Assembly (NCBI GenBank): GCA_020073165.1
Contig: JAIQFP010000028.1
Span: 1-48,474 of the forward strand
Reading direction: 5' to 3'
DNA from: Terriglobia bacterium
Lineage (GTDB): Bacteria; Acidobacteriota; Terriglobia; Terriglobales; Acidobacteriaceae
Length of the DNA: 48,474 nucleotides
Shown one piece after another: positions 18,537 to 25,452 of the stretch. Positions within the stretch are counted from its first letter, which is position 1. Every line of letters starts with the position of its first letter. Under the pieces are notes generated by a model. The model did not search any database. It saw nothing but the letters and a program-made list of their open reading frames with translations, and was not told where the DNA came from. Both the position numbers and the translations under genes were made by a program.

Positions 18537-18680
18537 GGGTGTTGAAAAAGTCCGATTTCCTCCCAAACAGTCAAAATTTGGGGGATAGAAAATGTCTAGA
18601 AAACTAAGAAAGTCGTTTGTAGGGCATCCTGACGCGATTTCATTTTGGCGAATTTCGCGGGAAGGAGTTTTTCAACAGCC
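18537..18680. mobile_element. MITE-like element, 144 bp
   Basis: The terminal inverted repeats GGGTGTTGAAAAAGTCC (18537-18553) and the complement GGCTGTTGAAAAACTCC (18664-18680) agree at 15 of 17 bases. The (GG)CTGTTGAAAAA form is one I associate with ends of transposase-encoding insertion sequences. The interior is non-coding and A/T-richer than its surroundings. No target duplication is obvious. It ends 17 bases from the stop of the amber-split gene. Confidence 0.65.
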
Positions 18681-18697
18681 ACGCCTGATTGCGACAG

Positions 18698-19168
18698 TTA
18701 TTCACCGCATGATATTTGCGCATCGTGCGCCGCGATAACTTGCCATTTGCCGTCCCGTTTTAACCAAGTGTCGGTAAAGGTTAGGCATCGCGGTGCGTCT
18801 CGCCCGTCTTTCCCTTTGCGCACGGAAAATGCCTTACCGTAAACCATGGCAAGATTTTCCCCGAAAATGCGCACTCTAGGATCAATTTGGTGACACTGAC
18901 GCGCCGATTTCGATGGATCTTGCGTATCCTTGACTTCTTCCGCCTTCCCATAGGTTGTTCCATCGGGAGCAGTGCCCCAAAAATCGTCGGCAAGAACCGT
19001 CTCCGGACTCTTGTTGTGGCTACAAGCGGCCTCGTCCCATTGTTCCTCGGCGTCAAGTATGAATTTTGCAGTTGCATCCTCCGCTGGGAGCTACCGGCCC
19101 TGTTGCGCCTGAGTCGTAATGACCGTGACAATCACCATCGCCAACCACGTCAAGCCCTGCTTCATCAT
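18698..19168 (-). pseudogene. Secreted NTF2-like (SnoaL/DUF4440-type) protein split by one in-frame amber codon
   Basis: Reading the minus strand from ATG 19168 gives a 25-residue signal peptide (MMKQGLTWLAMVIVTVITTQ...), then TAG (19093-19091), then 130 further codons in the same frame to TAA 18700-18698. The part after the amber codon (AKFILDAEEQWDEAACSHNK, LADDFWGTAPDGTTYGKAEE, LTFTDTWLKRDGKWQVIAAH) is a clear DUF4440/SnoaL-like fold: small cone-shaped domain, often a lyase, isomerase or binding protein. AAGGGAGG lies 8 bases before the ATG, and TTGACA (complement of 19216-19221) is a possible -35. There is no other lesion over 156 codons, so this is either a very young pseudogene, a sequencing error or readthrough. 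Confidence 0.8.
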
Positions 19169-19280
19169 GTGACATACCTCCCTTGCGGCGGAAACCCTAC
19201 CATGTCCTCGCAGAATGTCAACAAGCCGCATGGAGTGCCGGGCGATGACTGGCGAAAAATCGCGATTACACCAATAACGC

Positions 19281-20486
19281 CTACCAGCTCGCCATCCGCG
19301 GATGCGCCTTGCTCTGTGCCGCGACCGAGTGAGTGGTCAGCGCCTTTGCCGGCTGCGGAAATCTCGCCAGCCGAAAATACGGCTTAGGTTCCTTCTCTTT
19401 TAAAACCAGTTCCGTCATCATCTCCCCCACCACCGGCCCATGTTTGAATCCATGTCCTGATCCTCCGCCAAGCAGCCAGACGTTCTCCGCCACCGGATGC
19501 CGATCCACGATGAAGTGGTTGTCGGGAGTCTGCTCATACTGGCAGACTCGCGTCTCGACCAGCGGCGCGTCTTTCATGGCCGGAAAGCGCAGGGCCAGGT
19601 ATTCGCGCATGGCTCTCAGCCCGTCGGGATTCACTACCCGCTCGCCGTTGGTGGGGTCGAAGGTCGGGCCGCGGGTGTCGTCGGCGATTTTGAAGCCGCG
19701 TCCCTGGTTGCCGGGAATGCCGTAGCGGAAGCGGTCGCGGTGCTCGGCCCAAATAGGAAGATGGCGGTCGTCGAGGTGCGACTCCGCCGACGGCACGCCG
19801 AAAAAGAACACATCCTGCTTGGTGGGACGGATGCGGTCTCCAATGGTTTTGGGAAACAGCTTGCCCATCCACGGGCCGCAGGCGAACACGTAACGGTCGC
19901 CGGCGAGGGTTGAGCCATCTTCGAGCGCCAGGGCTTTCCAGGAACCGGACTCCAGCTCCTCGGGCCGCACCGCCACTTGCCGGTATTCGCCGCCTTCAGA
20001 AATGAATTTCTCCACCACCAGCTGGCAGATGATCCGCGCGAAAAGGTATCCGGCATCGTGCTCAAAGATTCCCCACTGCACGCCGTCGAAGTTGATCTGC
20101 GGCCAGCGCTTCTTCAGTTCGCGTGCGGGCAGCTCATCGAACTTGAGTTTGGCCCTGCGCAGCATCTGGATGGATCCGCGTTCGAAGCTGTCTTCGCCGC
20201 TCGACGCCATCCACAGCACGCCGGTGCGGGTCAGCATCGGGCGCTTCCACTCTTTTTCGTACTTTCTCCACAGGGGAAGGGCGCGGGCGGTCATTTCGGT
20301 GTAGGGGGAATTCGGCCCGTAAATTCCGCGGATGATGCGGGTCTCTCCTCCCGAGGTGGCGCGCGAGTTGCCCGGCCCCCAGGCATCGAGCAAACTTACG
20401 CGCGCGCCCGCGCGCAGCAATGACCAGGCGGTCCACCCGCCGAAACAACCGGCGCCAATCACCACCACGTGAGGTTTCGTCGGCAT
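19281..20486 (-). CDS. FAD-dependent amine oxidase, monomeric sarcosine oxidase-like
   Basis: 401 residues. The N-terminal Rossmann motif VVVIGAGCFGGWTAWSLLRAGARVSLLD binds the FAD ADP moiety; SGGETRIIRGIYG and CGPWMGKLFP follow the sarcosine-oxidase/N-methyltryptophan-oxidase pattern. Near the C-terminus VCQYEQTPDNHFIVDRHP holds the Cys that carries covalent 8alpha-S-cysteinyl FAD in MSOX, and LLGGGSGHGFKHGPVVGE is the closing motif. It oxidises a secondary or N-methyl amine, giving H2O2; the exact substrate is unknown. The first ~28 bases are included in the upstream tandem duplication at 20458-20683. Confidence 0.85.
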   Translation of the reverse strand: MPTKPHVVVIGAGCFGGWTAWSLLRAGARVSLLDAWGPGNSRATSGGETRIIRGIYGPNSPYTEMTARALPLWRKYEKEWKRPMLTRTGVLWMASSGEDSFERGSIQMLRRAKLKFDELPARELKKRWPQINFDGVQWGIFEHDAGYLFARIICQLVVEKFISEGGEYRQVAVRPEELESGSWKALALEDGSTLAGDRYVFACGPWMGKLFPKTIGDRIRPTKQDVFFFGVPSAESHLDDRHLPIWAEHRDRFRYGIPGNQGRGFKIADDTRGPTFDPTNGERVVNPDGLRAMREYLALRFPAMKDAPLVETRVCQYEQTPDNHFIVDRHPVAENVWLLGGGSGHGFKHGPVVGEMMTELVLKEKEPKPYFRLARFPQPAKALTTHSVAAQSKAHPRMASW

Positions 20487-20683
20487 ATCTTGTGTGGCGC
20501 GGACACTCTTGTCCGCGCAGCCACAACCTATTCTTCACGTCTTAGCTGGGTCAAGGACAGCACTCTTTGCCGGCTCGGATCACCACATGAGTTTCGCCGG
20601 CATGGTCTGGGACGCGGACAGGAGTGTCCGCGCCACACAGCAACCTATTCTTTATTGCGTAAGCTGGTCAAGGACAAGCACTC
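20458..20683. repeat. Degenerate tandem duplication of the oxidoreductase 5' end and upstream hairpin
   Basis: Copy A (20458-20565) and copy B (20579-20683) share in order ATCACCAC, TTTCG(T/C)CGGCAT, a GCGGACA hairpin, CAACCTATTCTT, GCTGG(G)TCAAGGACA and GCACTC. Copy A covers the start codon of the flavoenzyme gene; copy B is a non-coding echo. The hairpins (GCGCGGACA-CTCT-TGTCCGCGC, 20497-20518; GCGGACA-GGAG-TGTCCGC, 20614-20631) are of an interspersed-repeat type. No gene is seen in 20487-20836. Confidence 0.7.
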
Positions 20684-20701
20684 CCAACCCGAGAGTGCTA
20701 A
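20675..20701 (+). promoter_or_regulatory. CIRCE operator (HrcA binding site)
   Basis: CAAGCACTC (20675-20683), exactly 9 bases, then GAGTGCTAA (20693-20701). The right half matches TTAGCACTC-N9-GAGTGCTAA perfectly and the left half at 7 of 9. It lies 3 bases upstream of the hrcA -35 box, so HrcA should repress its own operon, relieved on heat shock when GroEL is titrated. The left half-site coincides with the end of duplicated copy B. Confidence 0.88.
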
Positions 20702-20704
20702 TGC

Positions 20705-20733
20705 TTGACAGAGCTACCCTGCCTTCCTAGAAT
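20705..20733 (+). promoter_or_regulatory. Sigma-70 promoter of hrcA-grpE-dnaJ
   Basis: TTGACA (20705-20710), 17-base spacer, TAGAAT (20728-20733): near-consensus. The start is predicted near 20740, leaving a ~97-base leader to GTG 20837. Confidence 0.85.
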
Positions 20734-20836
20734 TCAAACTGGGGAGCGCGGTGCGTCCTAAATCTAAGTTTATGCATCTAAAGATGTTAGTGGATTGGGT
20801 CCGAGCGAGTAGTCCGCCCTCCGAGGCTGTTTCAAG

Positions 20837-21895
20837 GTGATACAGAAAAATAACATGCAGTCCGGGCCGCCCATCGGAGGCCGCGAGCGGGAGATCCTCA
20901 CCGCCATCGTGGAAACCTTTATTGCCAGCGGCGAACCGGTGGGGTCGCGCACCCTGGCGCGGGCCAACCGCGAAGGCCTCAGTCCGGCCACTATCCGCAA
21001 CGTGATGGCCGACCTGGCCGATGCCGGCTTTCTGGAACAGCCGCACACCTCGGCGGGACGGGTGCCGACTTCGGAAGCCTACCGTTATTACGTGGAGCAA
21101 CTGACCGGCAAGGCGCATCTCTCGCATGAGGACGAGAACATCATTCAGGATTCGCTGCACGGGGTCGCCGATGTGCAGGAGTTCATGGAGCGCACTTCGC
21201 ACGTTTTGTCGCTGATCTCGCACAACGTCGGAGTGGCGGTGGCCGTCGGCGGGCCCAAAAACGCGCTGGAGCATGTTTACTTTTCGCGGTTGGCTGAGCA
21301 GAAGGTGCTGGCGGTCGTGGTCACGCGCTCGGGCCTGGTGCGGGATCGCGTGTTGCGGCTCGATCTTTCGCAGACCGACCTGGACGCTGCGGCGCGGTTC
21401 ATCAACGAAAATTTCCGCGGCTGGACCATGGATGCGATGCGCAGCGAGCTTGCCCGCCGCCTGGAGCAGGAGCGCAGCGAATACGACCGCCTGATGACTT
21501 CGGTCGAGCAGCTCTATCGCCAGGGCGCGCTGGCCGCGGAAGATACGGCGCAGACCGTGTTCGTGGAGGGCGCAGCTAACCTGGTGGCCGGCGAACAGGA
21601 CCGGCACCGCCTGCAGGAGTTGCTGAAGACGCTGGAGGAAAAGCAGAAAGTGGTCGAGCTGCTGGGCGCCTATCTGGACGCCAAGCAGGAAGCGGTGCGC
21701 GTGGTGATCGGCCTGGACCAGGCGTTGCCTTCGATGCGCAACTTCGTGCTGATCGGAGCGCCGGCGCGAGTGGGCGGGGAAGTGATGGGATCGCTGGCCG
21801 TGATTGGGCCCACGCGCATGGACTACCAGCACACGATTACCGCTGTCTCCTACATCGCGCGCCTGTTTGACAAGCTCTTGAACGAATCTGAGTGA
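20837..21895 (+). CDS. hrcA: Heat-inducible transcription repressor HrcA
   Basis: 352 residues from GTG 20837 (GAGG 10 bases upstream; ATG 20855 is the alternative). The winged helix-turn-helix ILTAIVETFIASGEPVGSRTLAR...LSPATIRNVMADLADAGFLEQPHTSAGRVPTSEAYRYYV is diagnostic. The GAF-like dimerisation domain and C-terminal VIGPTRMDYQHTITAVSYIARLFDKLL complete the family. It binds CIRCE to repress chaperone genes. The grpE start overlaps or lies within 10 bases of the stop. Confidence 0.96.
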   Translation: MIQKNNMQSGPPIGGREREILTAIVETFIASGEPVGSRTLARANREGLSPATIRNVMADLADAGFLEQPHTSAGRVPTSEAYRYYVEQLTGKAHLSHEDENIIQDSLHGVADVQEFMERTSHVLSLISHNVGVAVAVGGPKNALEHVYFSRLAEQKVLAVVVTRSGLVRDRVLRLDLSQTDLDAAARFINENFRGWTMDAMRSELARRLEQERSEYDRLMTSVEQLYRQGALAAEDTAQTVFVEGAANLVAGEQDRHRLQELLKTLEEKQKVVELLGAYLDAKQEAVRVVIGLDQALPSMRNFVLIGAPARVGGEVMGSLAVIGPTRMDYQHTITAVSYIARLFDKLLNESE

Positions 21896-21903
21896 GAAGC
21901 GCT

Positions 21904-22497
21904 ATGGGAAGAACGAACGGAAAATCCGAAATCGAGCCCCAGGAACTGGACGCCGAGCATGAGTTGCCGGCGTCGGATGAAGGGGCTGAAGAGACGCCAA
22001 GCGCAAGCACGACTGCGGCAGCAGCGCAGCCTGGTGCGCCTCGCGATGCGGAATTCGAGAAGCTCAAGGCCGAGCGCGATGCCTTGCTGGATCGCCTGGC
22101 CCGCCTGCAAGCCGAATTCGAGAACGCCCGCAAGCGCAGCGCTCGGGAGCAGCAGGAATTTCGCGAATACGCCCTGGCGGAAGCCGTCAAGGGGCTGCTG
22201 CCTGTCCTGGACAGTTTTGAACGCGCCCTGCAGGTCGGCGCGAACGAATCAGAGCTCCGCGGCGGGGTCGAGCTCATCTATAAACAACTGCAGGATGCGC
22301 TGGCCAAGCTGGGGCTGCGGCCCATTCCGGCGAAGGGCGAGCCTTTTGACCCGCATCTTCACCAGGCCATCGAAATGGTGGATACCACCGAAGCCAACGA
22401 TCATCAGGTACTGGAAGAGCTGCAGCGCGGCTACAAGTTAAAAGACCGGCTGCTGCGTCCCTCCATGGTGAAGGTCGCGCGCAACACAAAGCACTGA
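21904..22497 (+). CDS. grpE: Nucleotide exchange factor GrpE
   Basis: 197 residues from ATG 21904; a GTG at 21892 would overlap the hrcA stop by four bases (GTGA) and add four residues. Acidic, disordered N-terminus; long coiled coil (EFEKLKAERDALLDRLARLQAEFENARKRS); C-terminal beta-wing GLRPIPAKGEPFDPHLHQAIEMV and LQRGYKLKDRLLRPSMVKVA. It releases ADP from DnaK. dnaK itself, often between grpE and dnaJ, is absent here and must lie elsewhere. Confidence 0.95.
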   Translation: MGRTNGKSEIEPQELDAEHELPASDEGAEETPSASTTAAAAQPGAPRDAEFEKLKAERDALLDRLARLQAEFENARKRSAREQQEFREYALAEAVKGLLPVLDSFERALQVGANESELRGGVELIYKQLQDALAKLGLRPIPAKGEPFDPHLHQAIEMVDTTEANDHQVLEELQRGYKLKDRLLRPSMVKVARNTKH

Positions 22498-22535
22498 ATC
22501 CAGGGAAAATCTGAAAGGGCTCGGGAAAGGCTATT

Positions 22536-23666
22536 CTGGCCGGCAACGGAAAACGCGACTATTACGAAGTGCTCGGTGTGGCGCGCGGCGCCAGCGACCA
22601 GGAGATCAAGAGCGCCTATCGCAAGCTGGCTCTGCAGTTCCATCCTGACCGAAATCCTAACAATCCGGACGCGGAAGAGAAATTCAAGGAATGCAGCGAA
22701 GCCTACGCCGTCCTGGCCGACGGCGACAAGCGTGCCGCGTATGACCGCTTCGGCCACGCCGGCGTAAGCGGTGCGGGCGCCGCGGCTGGCTTCGACCCTG
22801 CCATTTTCCAGGATTTCAGCGACCTGTTCGGCGACTTCTTCGGGTTCGGCGAAATGTTCGGCGGTGGAGGCGGTCGCCGGCGCAGCCGCGCTCAGCGTGG
22901 CCCCGATCTGCGCGAAGACATCACCCTCGATTTCGAAGAGGCGGTGTTCGGCACCGAGACCAAAGTCACGGTCCGCCGCCACGAGGGGTGCGAGGAATGC
23001 CGCGGCTCCGGCGCTGCTGCCGGCAAAGCGCCCGTGATCTGCCGCTCTTGCGCCGGACACGGCCAGGTTCGCTACCAGCAGGGATTCTTCAGCATTGCCC
23101 GTACCTGTCCTACCTGCCAGGGCACCGGCAGCGTCATCACCGATCCCTGCCCGAAATGCAAAGGCGAAGGCCGCGTGCTGCGCCAGAGAACGATCGATGC
23201 CAAGGTCCCCGCCGGCGTCGAAGACGGAACGCGCATCCGTTTTGCCGGGCTGGGCGAAGCCGGCACTTTCGGTGGGCCAGGCGGCGACCTCTACGTTGTC
23301 CTGCACGTCAAGGAGCACTCCTTCTTTGAACGCGAAGGCAACGATTTGTATTGCGTGATGCCCATCTCGTTTACGCAGGCGGCGCTGGGAACCGAAATCG
23401 TTGTCCCCACCCTGGAAGGCGAACACACGCTGAAAATCCCTGAGGGGACGCAGTCCGGAACCACCCTGCGCATTCGCAATAAGGGCGTGCCGGTGCTGAA
23501 TGGCCACGGCAAGGGAGATTTGTTCGTCGAGGTCCGCGTGCAAACCCCCAGCAAGCTGACCAAGCGCCAGCGTGAACTGCTGCAGGAACTGGACGGGATC
23601 ACGCGAGTCGAAAACAAGCCGCAGCGCCGCACCCTGCTGGGCAAAGTGAAAGACATTTTCGGGTAG
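22536..23666 (+). CDS. dnaJ: Chaperone DnaJ with no canonical start codon
   Basis: About 376 residues. J domain with [12 protein letters not shown] and HPD (FHPDRNP); G/F-rich linker; four CxxCxGxG zinc repeats ([32 protein letters not shown]); then the client-binding beta domains. It stimulates DnaK ATPase. Between the in-frame stop at 22512 and the J domain there is no ATG, GTG or TTG; the candidates are CTG 22536 (AAAGG 5 bases upstream) and ATT 22533. The first GTG (22569) would cut off most of J-domain helix I, so I use CTG with low certainty about the exact base. Confidence 0.9.
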   Translation: MAGNGKRDYYEVLGVARGASDQEIKSAYRKLALQFHPDRNPNNPDAEEKFKECSEAYAVLADGDKRAAYDRFGHAGVSGAGAAAGFDPAIFQDFSDLFGDFFGFGEMFGGGGGRRRSRAQRGPDLREDITLDFEEAVFGTETKVTVRRHEGCEECRGSGAAAGKAPVICRSCAGHGQVRYQQGFFSIARTCPTCQGTGSVITDPCPKCKGEGRVLRQRTIDAKVPAGVEDGTRIRFAGLGEAGTFGGPGGDLYVVLHVKEHSFFEREGNDLYCVMPISFTQAALGTEIVVPTLEGEHTLKIPEGTQSGTTLRIRNKGVPVLNGHGKGDLFVEVRVQTPSKLTKRQRELLQELDGITRVENKPQRRTLLGKVKDIFG

Positions 23667-23678
23667 AAGAAAAGCATT

Positions 23679-23750
23679 CACCACAAAGGACACAAAGACA
23701 CACGAAGGACTCCAGGCGTTCCTTTGTGCTCCTTTGTGTCCTTTGTGGTG
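23679..23750. repeat. Long inverted repeat between dnaJ and rsmE
   Basis: CACCACAAAGGACACAAAG...CGAAGGA (from 23679) faces TCCTTTGTGTCCTTTGTGGTG (ending 23750), giving a ~30-bp imperfect hairpin. The CACCACAAAGGACACAAAG form recurs widely in soil bacterial genomes. It may terminate or attenuate transcription between the chaperone genes and rsmE, but has no T-run. Confidence 0.75.
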
Positions 23751-23778
23751 AGCGCTTTTGGGGGCCGTAGAGGAGAGA

Positions 23779-24492
23779 ATGACCCGCCGCCGGTGGATCG
23801 CCGACGAAGTCTCTGGCAACCGCGCCGCCTTGGTCGGCGCGCACGCTGAGCACCTTGCCCGCGTGCTCCGCGCCCGGGTTGGGCAGGAATTCGACGTGGT
23901 TTCGGACGGAACGGTTCGACGCGCGCGGATCGTGAGCATCGCTGCCGAGCGGGTCGAGTTCGAGCTGGGCGAGGAAATCCTGGTAGCCGCGGGCACCAAC
24001 ATTACCCTGCTTCTCTCCATCTTCAAGTTTGACCGCATGGAATGGGCCATCGAAAAGTGCACGGAGCTGGGAGCCGCTCGCATTGTCCCGGTGATTGCTC
24101 GCCGCACTGAGGCCCACCTCGCCGCTGCCGCCGCCAAACGCGTAGAACGCTGGCACCGAATTGCCCACGAAGCTTCCGAGCAGTCCCGGCGCGCCACACC
24201 ACCGGAAATCTCACAGCCCATGAAGTTGAAGGATGCCCTTGCTCTGCCGGGCGGCACCCGCATCGTGCTGGCGGAATCCGAGCAAGCGGTGATGCTGAGG
24301 GACGTTCTCCAATCGCATCCGGCGGGCGGAGAAGTAGTGCTAGCCTTCGGACCAGAGGGTGGCTGGGTGGAAGACGAACTGGAAACATTCCGTGGCGCAG
24401 GCTGGACGGCAGGCTCTCTGGGCAGCACCATCCTGCGAGCCGAAACCGCGGCCATCGCAGCGATGGCCGTGGTTGTTGCAGAACTGCAGTAG
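23779..24492 (+). CDS. rsmE: 16S rRNA (uracil-1498-N3)-methyltransferase
   Basis: 237 residues from ATG 23779 with GAGGAGAG just before it. N-terminal PUA-like domain (HAEHLARVLRARVGQEFDVVSDG); C-terminal SPOUT fold with KFDRMEWAIEKCTELGAARIVPV, FGPEGGWVEDE and LGSTILRAETA, the SAM-binding knot motifs. It methylates U1498 of 16S rRNA. Adjacency to dnaJ is a widely seen arrangement. Confidence 0.93.
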   Translation: MTRRRWIADEVSGNRAALVGAHAEHLARVLRARVGQEFDVVSDGTVRRARIVSIAAERVEFELGEEILVAAGTNITLLLSIFKFDRMEWAIEKCTELGAARIVPVIARRTEAHLAAAAAKRVERWHRIAHEASEQSRRATPPEISQPMKLKDALALPGGTRIVLAESEQAVMLRDVLQSHPAGGEVVLAFGPEGGWVEDELETFRGAGWTAGSLGSTILRAETAAIAAMAVVVAELQ

Positions 24493-24582
24493 ATCCAGCT
24501 AACCACGAGCCGGATGACAAGTGGAGAATGGACGTCACCAGGAAGGCCAGACGAGAAATAGAATTTAGTGAAAAGGGTAGCT

Positions 24583-25281
24583 ATGGGAGAGAACGGGACT
24601 AGTTCAGCAGAAAGCCTCTTCAGAAGAGCGAAAGCCCGCTTTACCATTGGTTCGGCTCGTAATTACAAAGCTGGTTTAGAGTTGCTGAAGCGAGCTGCGT
24701 CGCTTGACCATGTCGGAGCTCATGAATGGCTGGGGGCTGCATACGACTACGGCCTGGGTACCAGACCCAATCGTCGTCGGGCCTTTGAGCACTACCTCAC
24801 AGCGGCCAAGGCGGGTAATCCAAACTCGGAATACCACGTCGGCATCTTCTACCACGGTGGTATTGGTGTGCGGAAGAATCGCGTTCTGGCGGTTGGGTGG
24901 CTGCAAAGAAGCGCCAAGCATGGCGACGCGGGCGCAATGCACGTTCTCGGCAAGTGCTACCGGTACGGACAAGGCTTAAGAAAGGATCCTGAGAAGGGTT
25001 TTGCCCTGGAACTTGAGGCCGCTAGGAAGGGAATCGTCGAGGCTCAGTTCTCTGTCGGAGTCTGCTTCAGTAAAGGGGAGGGTGTGCGGTCTGACCCGAA
25101 ACAAGCGTTTAGGTGGTACCTCAGGGCCGCGAAGAAGGGGCATGATGATGCCGCCTACAATCTGGGCTATTTCTACGAGACGGGTCGAGGCGTGAGAAAG
25201 AACACCCGGAAGGCACAGCATTGGTATGCCCGTGCCGAGGTGCTCCGGAAAAAGAGCACCGGGGGCACACTCAGGAAATAG
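24583..25281 (+). CDS. Sel1-like repeat protein
   Basis: 232 residues from the ATG preceded by AAAGGG (a GTG 15 bases upstream is the alternative). About five consecutive 36-residue Sel1 units, each with the A.xxLGxxYxxGxGVxxdxxkAxxWyxkAA pattern (YDYGLGTRPNRRRAFEHYL, YHGGIGVRKNRVLAVGWL, YRYGQGLRKDPEKGF, FSKGEGVRSDPKQAFRWYL, YETGRGVRKNTRKAQHWYA). No signal peptide. Alpha-solenoid scaffold; the partner is unknown. Base composition is lower in GC than its neighbours. Confidence 0.88.
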   Translation: MGENGTSSAESLFRRAKARFTIGSARNYKAGLELLKRAASLDHVGAHEWLGAAYDYGLGTRPNRRRAFEHYLTAAKAGNPNSEYHVGIFYHGGIGVRKNRVLAVGWLQRSAKHGDAGAMHVLGKCYRYGQGLRKDPEKGFALELEAARKGIVEAQFSVGVCFSKGEGVRSDPKQAFRWYLRAAKKGHDDAAYNLGYFYETGRGVRKNTRKAQHWYARAEVLRKKSTGGTLRK

Positions 25282-25452
25282 GGCCGCTGGGCGACAACTC
25301 GAAGGTCAGGAATTCTGGCGCTGCTGCGCAGCGGGTATGAGGGTGATGCGTCACTCCCGGACGTTTCTTCCGCTTGGTGGCCAGCGGGACGCCGGCGCTA
25401 CGGCTGCTCCGTCGGGAATATCCTCAGCTTTCTCTGATATTCTCCTGCTGCA

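Noticed and set aside
22431-24647. A 738-codon minus-strand open frame across dnaJ and rsmE
   Set aside because: It is the shadow of two recognised plus-strand genes and shows no motif of its own.
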